A stretch of DNA of 64,000 bases from Sandaracinaceae bacterium (lineage in GTDB: Bacteria; Myxococcota_A; Polyangia; Polyangiales; Houyiibacteriaceae): NCBI GenBank assembly GCA_016706685.1, contig JADJJE010000018.1, positions 124,001-188,000 of the forward strand. Direction: 5' to 3'. Positions 8,973 through 19,817 of this stretch are shown here, in pieces (position 1 is the stretch's first letter; each line of letters starts with the position of its first letter). The position numbers and the translations under genes were made by a program. The notes under the pieces were generated by a model that did not search any database, was not told the origin of the DNA, and worked only from the letters and a program-made list of their open reading frames with translations.

Positions 8973-10190
8973 ATGACCGACTCCGTCACCAGTCGTATTC
9001 CGGGCTTCTACAAGAAGTCACTGCGCGAACGCCTCGCGCGCCTCGTCGAGACGGGGCGCCTCTCGCCCGAGTCCATCGCGTTCTTGGAGGCGGGCGGTGG
9101 CCTGCCGGCCGACGTGGCCGACCGCATGAGCGAGAACGTGGTGGGCTGCTACGGGCTGCCCATGGGCATCGCCCTGAACTTCCGCGTGAACAACCGCGAC
9201 GTGCTGGTGCCCATGAGCGTGGAGGAGCCCTCGGTGGTGGCCGCGGCCTCCAACGCGGCGCGCCTGGTGCGCATGACCGGTGGCTTCACGGGCAAGGCCA
9301 GCGCGTCCATCATGACCACGCAGGTGCAGTTCGACGCCGTGCCCGAGCCCGATCAGGCCACGGCGCGCATCGAGGCCATCCGCGAGCGCATCTTCGCCAC
9401 GGGCGACGCCAGCATCCCCGGCATGGTGCGGCGCGGCGGCGGCTGCCGTGACCTCGACGTGCGCGTGCTGGACGCGGCCGAGGGCATCTTGGTGGTGCAC
9501 CTCTACGTGGACGTGGGCGACGCGATGGGCGCCAACGTGGTGGACACCGTGGCCGAGGCCGTGGCGCCGCTGCTGCACGCCGAGATCGGCGGCCAGATCG
9601 GCCTGCGCATCCTCAGCAACCTGCCGCTGCGTCGCACCGTGAAGGTGTCTTGCGAGGTCACCGCCGACGCGCTCGGTGGCACCCGCGTGGCCGACGGCAT
9701 CGCCAAGGCCAGCCGCTTCGCGGAGCTCGATCCGTTCCGCGCCGTCACCCACAACAAGGGCATCATGAACGGCTGCGACTCGGTGGCGCTGGCCACTGGG
9801 CAGGACTGGCGCAGCCTCGAAGCCGGGGCGCACTCGTTCGCGTCGCGCGACGGGCAGTACCGGCCGCTGGCCGTCTGGCGCCGCACCGAGACGGGCGTGC
9901 GCGGCGAGCTCGAGATGCCCATGGCGGTGGGCACCGTGGGTGGCTCCACGCGCGTGCACCAGGGCGTGCGCGCGGCCTTCGAGCTGATGGACCTCGAGCG
10001 CGCCGGCGACCTCGGCATCGTCATCGCGGCGGCCGGTCTGGCCAGCAACCTCGCGGCGCTCAAGGCGCTGGCGGGCGAGGGCATCCAGGAGGGGCACATG
10101 CGGCTCCACGCACGTAAGGCCGAGGTGGCCGAGCGCAGTGAAGAACAGGGGGCGCTGCGTCGCGCCCTTGGCGAGGGAAAAGCGCCATGA
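8973..10190 (+). CDS. mvaA: Hydroxymethylglutaryl-CoA reductase, class II
   Basis: A 405-residue enzyme interconverting HMG-CoA and mevalonate with NAD(P)H. Class II features are clear: SRIPGFYKKSLRERLA at the start, then SENVVGCYGLPMGIALNF with the catalytic Glu, and VEEPSVVAAAS. Further on come GDAMGANVVDT in the cofactor domain, THNKGIMNG with the catalytic Lys, ATGQDWR with the catalytic Asp, and GHMRLHARK with the C-terminal His. The ATG at 8973 is preferred over an upstream TTG that overlaps the synthase gene. The next gene overlaps by 4 bp. In this context it most likely feeds IPP synthesis, although class II enzymes in other bacteria can work degradatively. Confidence 0.93.
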   Translation: MTDSVTSRIPGFYKKSLRERLARLVETGRLSPESIAFLEAGGGLPADVADRMSENVVGCYGLPMGIALNFRVNNRDVLVPMSVEEPSVVAAASNAARLVRMTGGFTGKASASIMTTQVQFDAVPEPDQATARIEAIRERIFATGDASIPGMVRRGGGCRDLDVRVLDAAEGILVVHLYVDVGDAMGANVVDTVAEAVAPLLHAEIGGQIGLRILSNLPLRRTVKVSCEVTADALGGTRVADGIAKASRFAELDPFRAVTHNKGIMNGCDSVALATGQDWRSLEAGAHSFASRDGQYRPLAVWRRTETGVRGELEMPMAVGTVGGSTRVHQGVRAAFELMDLERAGDLGIVIAAAGLASNLAALKALAGEGIQEGHMRLHARKAEVAERSEEQGALRRALGEGKAP

Positions 10191-10903
10191 CCGACGCACG
10201 CATGGGCTCTGGGCAGATGTTCGACAACATCGCCGACGGCTACGACCGGCTGAACCGCATCATGTCCATGGGCGTGGACCAGAGCTGGCGCCGTAAGACG
10301 GTGGCTGCGCTGAACGTGACGCCGGGCGCACGGGTGCTGGACCTGGCCACGGGCACCGGTGACCTCGCGATTCAGATCGCCGAGACGCACCCCGACTGCA
10401 CCGTGGTGGGCGTGGACCCTTCCGTGAACATGCTGCGCGTGGGCCGCACCAAGGTGGACGCGGCCAAGCTGAGCAAGCGCGTGACGCTGCTGGAGGGTGA
10501 CGCGCAGTCGCTGCCGTTCGACCCGGGCTCGCTGGACGCGGCCTGCATCGCCTTCGGTATTCGCAACGTGCCCGACCGCGAGCGTGGCTTGCGCGAGATG
10601 GCGCGCGTGGTGAAGCCCGGTGGGCGCGTGTGCGTGCTGGAGCTCAGCGAGCCGAAGCAGGGCGTGCTCAGCCCGTTCGCGCGCTTCCACATCCGGCAGG
10701 TGGTGCCGCGCCTCGGGGCGTGGCTCTCGGGCAGCAAGGAATACCGCTACCTGCAAGAGAGCATCGCGGCCTTCCCGGACCCGGAAGACTTCGCCGCCAT
10801 GATGGAGCGCGCCGGCTTGCAGATGGTCTCGCTCGAGCGCCTCACGCTGGGGGTCTGCTGCCTCTACGTGGCCGAGAGCAAGGGCGGGAGCACCAGCGCA
10901 TGA
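10187..10903 (+). CDS. menG: Demethylmenaquinone methyltransferase (UbiE/MenG)
   Basis: A 238-residue SAM-dependent methyltransferase that carries out the last step of menaquinone synthesis, C-methylation of demethylmenaquinone. Family signatures: MFDNIADGYDRLNRIMSMGVDQSWRR at the start (quoted in part as MFDNIADGYDRLN), SAM motif VLDLATGTGDLAI at about 50-62, FGIRNVPDRERGLREMARV, KPGGRVCVLELSEP, and the C-terminal LGVCCLYVAESK. It overlaps both neighbours by 4 bp (ATGA junctions). In an organism that also made ubiquinone the same enzyme would serve both, but no ubi-specific gene is seen here. Confidence 0.94.
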   Translation: MTDARMGSGQMFDNIADGYDRLNRIMSMGVDQSWRRKTVAALNVTPGARVLDLATGTGDLAIQIAETHPDCTVVGVDPSVNMLRVGRTKVDAAKLSKRVTLLEGDAQSLPFDPGSLDAACIAFGIRNVPDRERGLREMARVVKPGGRVCVLELSEPKQGVLSPFARFHIRQVVPRLGAWLSGSKEYRYLQESIAAFPDPEDFAAMMERAGLQMVSLERLTLGVCCLYVAESKGGSTSA

Positions 10904-12333
10904 GCCAGCGCGCCGCGCAGCGCGAGTGCTCGGTAGAGGCCCTCTCGGCTGAGGCCGCGGCACGCACGCGCACGCCCGAGGAGTGGGCCGCCGACACCCG
11001 GCGCGCGCTCCGCGAGGCGCTCGGTGCGCACGTGGGGCAGCGGGTGCACGTCACGGTGCCGGCGCCCGAGGCGCACCCGGCGCAGCTGTTCGAGGCCGGT
11101 CGCGAGCGCGCGTCGGTGTACTTCCATCCGCCCACGGGCCTGGCCATCGCCGGCCTCGAGGTGGCGTTCGAGTGCCTGCAGGACGCAGGCCTCGCGGCGC
11201 AGCAGCGCGCCATCGCGGAGCGCCTCGCCGGTTTGGTGGTGGTGGCTCCCGAGGGGGCGCCCGCACCGCGCATGTTCGGTGGCCTCGCGTTCGCGCCCGG
11301 CGCATCGGTGGGCACGCCGTTCGCGCCGTTCGGCGACGGCCTCTTCGTGATGCCCCGCGTGCGCTACGCCGTGAACCCCGGCGGTGGCGCGGGCACGCAG
11401 GCCTGGCTCTCGTTCTGCGTCACGTCGGGTGCCGACGACGACGCGCTGCTGAGCGACGTGGACGGGTTGATCCAGGCGCTGGTGCGCGCGCCCAAGCAGC
11501 CGGGCGCCGCCACGGCGGTGCACGTCACGCACCTTCCGCGCGAGCGCTTCATCGGCATGGTCAGCGACGCGCGCGCGGCCATCGCGGCTGGCGACCTCGA
11601 GAAGGTGGTGCTGGCGCGGCGCTCGGAGGCCAGCGTGGCCGATGGTGCGCTGCCCGACGCCGTGGACATGCTGGCGCGCCTCGACGCGCGCTTCGGCTCC
11701 TGCACGCGCTTCGCTCTCTTCCGCACGGATACCGACGGCGAGCGCGTGGCATTCCTGGGCGCCACGCCCGAGTGCCTGGTCACGCGCAGCGGCGACCGCG
11801 TGCACACCGAGGCGCTGGCGGGCTCCATGCCGCGCGGCGAGAGCGCGGCGCTCTTGGCCAGCGACAAGGACCGCCGTGAGCACCGCTTCGTGGTGGACGC
11901 CGTGGTGAGCGCGCTCGAGCCGCACTGCACGGCCGTCACGCATGACCCGCAGCCGGGCACGCGTGAGCTTCCGGACGTGGTGCACATGCGCACGCCCATC
12001 GAGGGGCGCCTTCGTGACAGTGCCAGCGTGCTCACCCTGGTGGGCGCGCTGCACCCCACGCCTGCGGTGGGTGGTGTTCCGCGCGAGGCCGCCGTCCGCT
12101 GGATCGCGGAGCGCGAGCCCGTGCCACGCGGCTGGTACAGCGCCCCCTTCGGCTGGACCGATGCCAGCGGCGACGGCAGCTTCGTGGTGGCGCTGCGGTC
12201 GGGCGTGGTGCGCGGCGGGCGCGTGTCGGTGTATGCCGGCGCGGGCATCGTGCGCGACTCGCGGCCGGACGCAGAGTACGACGAGACGGAGCTCAAGATG
12301 CGGGCGGTCTTGGGCACGCTCGCGGGCGCCTGA
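10900..12333 (+). CDS. menF: Isochorismate synthase
   Basis: A 477-residue chorismate-binding enzyme converting chorismate to isochorismate, the entry step to menaquinone. The C-terminal half has the family core: DLEKVVLARRSE, FLGATPECLV, EALAGSMPRGES, ELPDVVHMRTPIEGRL, LHPTPAVGG, EPVPRGWYSAPFGW and AGAGIVRDS. The N-terminal 200 residues are less conserved, as is normal for MenF/EntC. The start ATG overlaps the menG stop (ATGA). Anthranilate or aminodeoxychorismate synthase is less likely, given the missing tryptophan-site pattern and the neighbours. Confidence 0.93.
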   Translation: MSQRAAQRECSVEALSAEAAARTRTPEEWAADTRRALREALGAHVGQRVHVTVPAPEAHPAQLFEAGRERASVYFHPPTGLAIAGLEVAFECLQDAGLAAQQRAIAERLAGLVVVAPEGAPAPRMFGGLAFAPGASVGTPFAPFGDGLFVMPRVRYAVNPGGGAGTQAWLSFCVTSGADDDALLSDVDGLIQALVRAPKQPGAATAVHVTHLPRERFIGMVSDARAAIAAGDLEKVVLARRSEASVADGALPDAVDMLARLDARFGSCTRFALFRTDTDGERVAFLGATPECLVTRSGDRVHTEALAGSMPRGESAALLASDKDRREHRFVVDAVVSALEPHCTAVTHDPQPGTRELPDVVHMRTPIEGRLRDSASVLTLVGALHPTPAVGGVPREAAVRWIAEREPVPRGWYSAPFGWTDASGDGSFVVALRSGVVRGGRVSVYAGAGIVRDSRPDAEYDETELKMRAVLGTLAGA

Positions 12334-12345
12334 GGCGGAGCGCGC

Positions 12346-14145
12346 ATGATCGCGGCACCCGATCTCCAATACACCGCGGCCTGCTGGCTGGTGGACGCCA
12401 TCACGCGGGGCACGGGCGCCACGCGCTGGGTGGTCAGCCCGGGCTCGCGCAGCACGCCGCTCGTGCTGGCCCTGCACGCGCTCGGGGTCCCGCTGCACCA
12501 CGTCATCGACGAGCGTGCGGCGGCCTTCTTCGCGCTGGGCGTGGCGCGCGAGACGGGCGTGCCCGCGCCGTTGCTGTGCACCAGCGGGACCGCGCTCGCG
12601 CACTACCTGCCCGCCATCATCGAGGCGTCCGAGACGCGCCTGCCCATGCTGGTGGTGTCGGCCGACAGGCCGCCCGAACTGCACGGCTGGGGCGCCAACC
12701 AGACCATCGCGCAGCACGGCATCTTCGGCGCGTTCGTGCGCGCAGAGCTGGACCTCGGCACGCCCGAGTCGCTCGCCCAGCTGGAGACGTGGGGGCCGCG
12801 CCTCTCACACTTCATCGAGGCGGGGCTGGTTGGGCCCGACGTGGGGCCGCTGCACCTGAACGTGCCGTTGCGCGTGCCGCTCGAGCCCAGCGTGTCTCCC
12901 GACGCCGAGGCGCTGCAAGCGCTGGCGACGGTGCGGCAGTGGGCCGAGCGCGTGCCCCAGGTGGTCCGCCGCGCAGCGCCAGCGTTGCCCGTGGATGGCG
13001 TGGACGAGCTCCTCCGCGCGGCGCGTGGCTGCATGGAGCGGGGCGGTCGCGGGATCATCACCGTGGGCCCGCTCGCTGTGGACAGTGACGTGCCCGGGGC
13101 GGTGCAGCGCCTGGCGCAGGCCACGGGCTTCCCCGTCTTGGCCGAGGCGGCCAGCCAGTGTCGCTTCGGCGCGCAGCTCCCGGGAGTCACGTGCGTGGCG
13201 GGCTTCGACGCGCTGCTGCGTGGTCCGGTGGGCCGTGCCCACCTCGCGCCCGAGCTGGTCATTCAGGTCGGCGCCACGCCCACGTCGAAGAGCCTCGAGC
13301 TGATGGCGCAGGCAGGGCAGGGCGCCCGCTTCGTGCTGGCCCCCTTCGGTCGCCCCGACCCGAGCCGCAACGCCCAGCGCGTGCTGGTGGGAAACGTGGC
13401 GGCCGCGCTCGATGAGCTGTGCGGTGAACTCCCGCAGCCCTCGGCCGCGACCCCCACCGTGAGCGACTATGCCAACGCGTGGCGCACCCTCGACGCGTGC
13501 TTCCTCGAGCTGGCAGCCCGCAAGCTGAGCGAGGACGATGCGCTGAGCGAGGGTGAGGTGGCTGTGGCCGTGGTCGCCAGCCTGGGTGAGCGCGACGCGC
13601 TGCTGCTGGGAAACAGCCTCGCCATCCGCCACGTGGACGCGTACGCCACGCGCACCCGCGCCATGGGTCCGGTGCACAGCCAGCGCGGCGCCTCGGGCAT
13701 CGATGGCCTGCTCGCCGGAGCTGCCGGTGCGGCCTCGACGGGGCGCCCCGTGGTGGCGCTCCTGGGAGACGTGAGCTTCCTGCACGACTTGGGCGGCCTC
13801 GGCGCTCACTTCCCCGGCAGCTCCGTGACCGTGGTGGTGCTGCAGAACGGCGGCGGGCGCATCTTCGAGCTGCTGCCGGTGGCGAACCACCCGGGCGCGC
13901 CAATGAACAGCTTCACCACCGACCACCGCGCGGACCTGGCCGCCGCGGCGCACGTCTACGGCCACGCTCACACCGCCGTGCGTAGCCGCGCCGACCTGCA
14001 TGCCGCGCTCGCTGAGCACATGGGCAAGCCGGGCCTGCACGTCATCGAGGCCATCGTGCCGCCTCACGATGCGGGTCCGCGCCAGCGCGCCATCTACGCG
14101 GAGGTGGACAGCATGCTCCGTGAGCGCCAAGGAGCGAGCGCATGA
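12346..14145 (+). CDS. menD: SEPHCHC synthase (MenD)
   Basis: A 599-residue thiamine-diphosphate enzyme joining 2-oxoglutarate and isochorismate. Conserved pieces: VVSPGSRSTPLVLAL at about 29-43, HVIDERAAAFFALG with the catalytic Glu near residue 56, TSGTALAHYLPAIIEAS, SADRPPELHGWGANQTI, and GDVSFLHDLGGL, the cofactor-binding GDx(n)N region, followed by LQNGGGRIFELLP. Length and domain order are standard for MenD. A 12-bp gap separates it from menF and the 3' end overlaps menH by 4 bp. Confidence 0.95.
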   Translation: MIAAPDLQYTAACWLVDAITRGTGATRWVVSPGSRSTPLVLALHALGVPLHHVIDERAAAFFALGVARETGVPAPLLCTSGTALAHYLPAIIEASETRLPMLVVSADRPPELHGWGANQTIAQHGIFGAFVRAELDLGTPESLAQLETWGPRLSHFIEAGLVGPDVGPLHLNVPLRVPLEPSVSPDAEALQALATVRQWAERVPQVVRRAAPALPVDGVDELLRAARGCMERGGRGIITVGPLAVDSDVPGAVQRLAQATGFPVLAEAASQCRFGAQLPGVTCVAGFDALLRGPVGRAHLAPELVIQVGATPTSKSLELMAQAGQGARFVLAPFGRPDPSRNAQRVLVGNVAAALDELCGELPQPSAATPTVSDYANAWRTLDACFLELAARKLSEDDALSEGEVAVAVVASLGERDALLLGNSLAIRHVDAYATRTRAMGPVHSQRGASGIDGLLAGAAGAASTGRPVVALLGDVSFLHDLGGLGAHFPGSSVTVVVLQNGGGRIFELLPVANHPGAPMNSFTTDHRADLAAAAHVYGHAHTAVRSRADLHAALAEHMGKPGLHVIEAIVPPHDAGPRQRAIYAEVDSMLRERQGASA

Positions 14146-14913
14146 GTATCGTCTTCCTCCACGGCTTCACCGGCGGTCCCACCAGCTGGGACGCGGTGCT
14201 CGGTCACCTGCTGAGCGGTCCGTGTGCTGCGGAGCGCAAGCTCTGCCCCGTCATCACCGGGCACGAGGGCAGCGTCACGGGCCCACGCGACGCATGGCCC
14301 GCGCAACCCCACTCCTTCGAGGCGGAGGTGGACCGCCTGGCCGCGCTGCTGCCGCGCGGCACGTTGCACCTGGTGGGCTACTCGCTGGGCGCGCGCTTGG
14401 CGCTGGGCCTCCTGGTGCGCCACCGCGTGCGCTTCGAGACCGCCACGCTCATCGGCGGGCACCCGGGCCTCGATGACGCTGCAGCGCGCACTGCCCGCGT
14501 GGAGGCCGATGACGCGCTGGCCGCGCGCCTCGAGCAGGCTGGCCTTCCGGCGTTCGTGAAAGAGTGGGAGGCGCTGCCGCTGTGGGAGTCGCAGCGTACC
14601 CTCGCGCCCGCGAGGCTCGCCGCCCAGCGCGCGCTGCGCCTCACGCACGACGCGCCTCGCTTGGCGCATGCGCTGCGCACGCTGAGCCTCGGCCGCATGC
14701 CCTCGTGGACCAGCGCGCTGCCCACGCTGGACCTCCCGGTGACGCTGGTGGCGGGTCACGGCGACAGCAAGTTCCGCGCGCTGGCGGAGGGCATGGCCGC
14801 AGCCCTGCCGAGCGCCCGCCTGCAGGTGCTCGGAGACGCGAGCGCGCCCTTCGGGCACAATCTGCTGCTGGAGGCGCCGGGTGACCTGGCGCGTGTGATC
14901 GTGGAGACGGTGG

Positions 14914-14921
<8 letters not shown>
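14142..14921 (+). CDS. menH: SHCHC synthase-like alpha/beta hydrolase (MenH)
   Basis: A 259-residue alpha/beta-hydrolase-fold protein that eliminates pyruvate from SEPHCHC. It begins with FLHGFTGGPTSWD, the oxyanion region. The nucleophile elbow is VGYSLGARLALGL (Ser near residue 84), and the catalytic His is in PFGHNLLLEAP near the end. GGHPGL and REWE-like KEWEALPLW match MenH proteins. It overlaps menD by 4 bp and menA by 8 bp. Confidence 0.9.
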
Positions 14922-15857
<936 letters not shown>

Positions 15858-15861
<4 letters not shown>

Positions 15862-18362
15862 AGCTCGGGCTGACGCTCGCACCGCTCGCGGGTCGGCTCG
15901 ATCAGCCGGTGGAGAACTCCGTCGCCAGCTTTCGAGAGCGTCGCGGTTGGCTGGTGAGTGTCTTGTTCGAGGGGGTGCGCGGACTGGGCGAGGCGTCGCC
16001 GCTCAGCGGATACTCATCCGACACGGCGGAGCAGACGGAGGCCGCCTTGCGCGCGCTGGGCTCCACGCTCGAGGTGCAGGCCGACACGCTCGAGGCCTTC
16101 ACGCGCTCCGTTCTCGAGCACAGTGAGCGCCTCCCGCGCGAGGCCTACGCGGCGCGCTTCGGGCTCGAGAGCGCGCTCTTCGATGCGTACGCGCGCTTCC
16201 GTGCCGTGCCCCTGTGGGCGGTGTTGAGGCACGGCCTCGAGCTCGCTCAGCGCGACGCCCAGGTGCCCACGCGGCTCAGCGTGGCGGCGTGGATCACCTC
16301 GCTCCAGCTGGACGACGCGCGCGCGCGCTTCGACGAGGGGTCGCACACATTCAAGCTCAAGCTGGGTCGCGACCTGGACGCCGAGCTGGCCTTCGCGAAG
16401 CAGGTCCGTGAGCGCTTCCCCGCGGCCCGGCTGCGCTTCGACGCCAACGGCGCGCTCTCGGGGGCGGCGCTCGACGCGACGCTCAGCGCGCTCGGGGGGC
16501 TGGACATCGAGTTCCTCGAGGAGCCGAGTCGTGTCCTGCCAGCGCGCTCACCGGTTCCGCTGGCGCTCGACGAGTCCCTGCGTGGACTCGAGCCCGAGGA
16601 CGTCATCGATCACCCGGACGTGCGGGCCTGGGTGCTGAAGCCCACGGCGCTCGGCGGTCTGTTGGAGACCGCGCGCTTCGTGAGGGAGGCTCAGGCGCGC
16701 GGGCTCGACGCCGTGGTGTCGCACACGCTCGAGGGGCCCGTGGCGCGCGCCACGCTGGGTGAGCTCGCGCTCGCCATCGGCAGTGGTGTGGCGGTGGGTC
16801 TCGGTGATCACCCCGGCCTGCGCGCGCTCGTGCCGCCCTTCGAGGTTCACGCCCCCGCCTTCGCCGCCGAGGGCTACTTGGCGCCGCACCAGACGCCGGG
16901 CTTCGGTCACGTGGAGGTGGACTTGTCCATCCGCGAGGCGGCGCGTCAGCACCCCACCCGTGCGGCGCTCGTGGGTCCGGGCTTCGTGCTCACGTATGCC
17001 CAGCTGGCCGAGCGCTGCGCGGACCGTGTCGCGGCCTTCGAAGCGCAGGGCGTGCGTGCGGGGGACACGGTCGCCTTCGTGCCCACGCTGGACGTCGCCG
17101 GCGTCGTCACCATCCTCGCCGCCATCGAGGCGGGCATCTGCGTGGTGACGCTGCACCCGCGCGCGACCGAGGAGGAGCACGAGCGGGTGGTGCGCGAGAG
17201 CGGGGCCACGCTCCTCGATCAGCGGTCATCTCGTCTTGCGCACGGTGAAGCGGCCCGTGAGGTGCGCCCCGAGGCGCCGCTGGCCATCCTCTTCACATCG
17301 GGGACCACGGGCAGCCCCAAGGGCGCGGTGCTGCCGCGCCGCGCGTTCGTAGCGTCCGCGTGGGCATCCCGCGCGCGGCTGGCCGAGGGCCACGGGCCAC
17401 TCGCGGAAGCTCACGTGGATCGCTGGCTGCTGTCGCTGACGCCCGCGCACATCGGTGGACTCTCCATCATCGTGCGCATGCTGGTCACGCGTGGGACGGT
17501 GGTGCTGGCGGGAGCCCCCGAGTTCGACCCGCGCTCGTTCCGCGGGCTCATCGACGACTTGGGGGTGACGCACGTGTCGCTGGTGCCCACCATGCTGAGC
17601 CGGCTGCTGGACGCGGGCTTCCGAGCGCCGCCCACGCTGCGCACCGTGCTGCTCGGAGGCGCTGCGGTGGAGCCGGCACTCGTGGCGCGCGCGCGCGCGG
17701 CAGGGCTCCCGGTTCGCGCCACCTACGGCATGACCGAGGCGTGCTCGCAGATCACCACGCAGGCCAGCCATGACGAACCCGGCTGCGGTCGGCCGCTCGA
17801 TGGTCTCGAGGTGCGCTCCCGGGAAGGCGTGCTCGAGGTCCGCGGCGCCACGCTCTTCTCGGGCTACCTGGGGCAGCGCGAGCACCTCGACGAGCAGGGC
17901 TGGTTTCGCACCGGCGACCTCGGCCGCGTCGACGAACACGGCTTCGTGCACGTGGAGGGCCGGCGCCACGACCTGATCGTGAGCGGCGGCGAGAACGTCT
18001 ACCCCGCCGAGGTGGAGGCGCGCCTCGCCGAGCAGCCGGACATCAGCGAGGCGGCGGTGTTCGGGGTCTACGACGAGACGTGGGGTCAGCGCGTGGTCGC
18101 CGCGTGCGTGCTCCGGCCGCTGCCCGCTGGCGCTGGAGAAGACGAGCCGTCGGACCCGCAGGCGCGGGTGCGCACGCTGGACGCGGCGCTCGCCGGCGTG
18201 CTCGCGCGCTTCAAGCTGCCGAAGGAGTACTGGGTGGTCGACGCTCTCCCGCGCACCTCGCTCGACAAGGTGGCGCGCAGCCGGCTGCAAACCCTCTCGG
18301 AGTCTCCCGGCACCGTGGTGGTGGACGTGGCGCGCCTGCGCAGTTCCGGCCGGCCTCACTGA
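15858..18362 (+). CDS. menCE: Fused o-succinylbenzoate synthase and o-succinylbenzoate-CoA ligase (MenC-MenE)
   Basis: An 834-residue two-domain protein. Residues about 1-350 are an enolase-superfamily MenC: FKLKLGRD with the catalytic Lys, LRFDANGAL, FLEEPS and LALDESL as metal ligands, VLKPTALGG with the second Lys. Residues about 360-834 are a MenE-type acyl-adenylate ligase: ILFTSGTTGSPKGAVLP, VRATYGMTEACSQ, GWFRTGDLG, HDLIVSGGENVYPAEVE and the C-terminal LDKVARSRL with the catalytic Lys. Together they dehydrate SHCHC and activate the product with CoA. MenC and MenE are usually separate genes. No stop, start or frame break lies between the domains. It is the last men gene here; menB is absent from the window. 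Confidence 0.93.
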
Positions 18363-18399
18363 GCGGCGCGGCGGCCGCGTGGGTGGTAGCCTCCCCGCG

Positions 18400-19284
18400 A
18401 TGACCAGCACCCCCCGCACGCTCCACGCGCTCCTCGGAAACAGCCAGCGCCTGGACGGTGGCAGCATGTTCGGAAACGCCCCGCGCGCGCTCTGGGAGCG
18501 CTGGATCGCGCCGGACGAGCGGCACCGCATCCCGCTCGCGTGTCGCTGCCTGCTGGTGCGCGAGCCTCATCGCAACATCCTCTTCGAGGCCGGCATCGGC
18601 ACCTTCTTCCCGCCCGCGATGCGGGATCGCTTCGGCGTGCAGGAGTCCGAGCACGTGCTGTTGCGCGAGCTCGCGGCCCACGGCCTCACCCCGGCAGACG
18701 TGGACGTGGTGGTCCTGAGCCACCTGCACTTCGATCACGCGGGCGGAGTGCTCACGGCCCACGACGCCGAGCAACGCATGCAGCTGGTCTTTCCTCACGC
18801 GCACTACGTGGTGGGGGCGCGCGCCTTCGAGCGGGCCCTCGCGCCGCACGCCCGCGACCGGGCGTCGTTCATCCCCGAGCTGCAGGCGCTGCTGCAGGAG
18901 ACGGGTCGGCTCGAGCTGGTCCCGAGCCCGTCAGCCGGCGCGGAGGGCGTGGCATTCTCCACCACGCTCGGACCGGAGTACCCGCTGCGCTTCGCCGAGG
19001 GCCACACGCCCGGGCTCATGATGGCCGAGGTGCCGAGCGCTCACGGGCCGCTGCTCTACGCGTCGGACCTGATTCCCGGCGCGCCGTGGGTGCACCTGCC
19101 CATCACCATGGGCTACGACCGCTTCCCGGAGCGGCTGATCGAGGAGAAGGAGGCGCTGCTGAACGACCTCGAGGCGCGCGGGGGTGGGCTGTTCTTCGTG
19201 CACGACCCCGAGGTGGCGTGGGCCCGCGTGGCGCGCGACGAGCGCGGGCGGTTTCACGCGGCCGACCCACAGCCCACACTCTAG
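18400..19284 (+). CDS. MBL-fold metallo-hydrolase
   Basis: A 294-residue metallo-beta-lactamase-fold hydrolase from the ATG at 18400. A GTG 21 nt earlier is possible. The metal motif is SHLHFDHAGG near residue 108-117, with downstream ligands in EGHTPG and ASDLIP. The family includes quorum-quenching lactonases, glyoxalase II-like enzymes and many unknown hydrolases, and nothing here narrows the substrate. The gene follows menC-menE after 37 bp on the same strand and may be a distal part of that operon. Confidence 0.85.
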   Translation: MTSTPRTLHALLGNSQRLDGGSMFGNAPRALWERWIAPDERHRIPLACRCLLVREPHRNILFEAGIGTFFPPAMRDRFGVQESEHVLLRELAAHGLTPADVDVVVLSHLHFDHAGGVLTAHDAEQRMQLVFPHAHYVVGARAFERALAPHARDRASFIPELQALLQETGRLELVPSPSAGAEGVAFSTTLGPEYPLRFAEGHTPGLMMAEVPSAHGPLLYASDLIPGAPWVHLPITMGYDRFPERLIEEKEALLNDLEARGGGLFFVHDPEVAWARVARDERGRFHAADPQPTL

Positions 19285-19293
19285 GAGGCACTG

Positions 19294-19812
19294 GTGGACT
19301 CAGACGTCATCCGTAGGCTGCGCGACCGACTCGTCGGTCACGGTCGACCCTCCATCCTTCCCGGTGGTGATGGAGCGGACGACGGACGGACGGGTCCAGA
19401 TCGGGGTGCCCACGACCAAGGCGCGTCGCGCGAGCGCGTGGCGCCGCTGGCGGAGCTGCTGTTCCTCGCGATGCACGCTGACGGGCAGGCCACGGACAGC
19501 GAACAGCTCGCCGTTCGCGGAGCCGTTCGCACGCTGACCGATGGCCTCGTGCCGGGGCGCGTGTCCGACACCATGGTCGACGCCTTCGAGGAGCACCTCG
19601 CGCGCGACGGCTACGAAGCACGCCTGCACACCGTCACGCAGCGGATCGTCGCCGACCGTGATGACGCCGAGCTCGGCGTCTTGCTCTTCGCGGCGGTCGC
19701 GCTGTCGGATGGGGTCGTCGATGCGGCCGAACGCGAGGCCTTCGAGCGCGTGGCCGAGGAGCTCGGAGTCTCGCCGCCGCGGCTGGCCCAGTTGCTCGGC
19801 GACGTCCCCTGA
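19294..19812 (+). CDS. TerB-like helical domain protein
   Basis: A 172-residue protein from the GTG at 19294, preceded by a strong AGGAGG at 19284-19289. The C-terminal 125 residues show the TerB pattern of two similar halves, each with A-x-x-x-x-DG followed by an acidic residue: LAMHADGQATDSEQ and AVALSDGVVDAAEREAFE, ending in ELGVSPPRLAQLL. TerB domains are small helical, possibly metal-binding proteins found in tellurite or stress modules, and no other ter gene is nearby. The N-terminal 45 residues look disordered. It is convergent with the phosphoesterase gene, with a 5-bp gap. Confidence 0.65.
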   Translation: MDSDVIRRLRDRLVGHGRPSILPGGDGADDGRTGPDRGAHDQGASRERVAPLAELLFLAMHADGQATDSEQLAVRGAVRTLTDGLVPGRVSDTMVDAFEEHLARDGYEARLHTVTQRIVADRDDAELGVLLFAAVALSDGVVDAAEREAFERVAEELGVSPPRLAQLLGDVP

Positions 19813-19817
19813 GGCGG

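Noticed and set aside
10864..12717. 617-residue minus-strand open frame over menF and menD
   Set aside because: Both men genes on the other strand have full catalytic motifs; this frame shows none.
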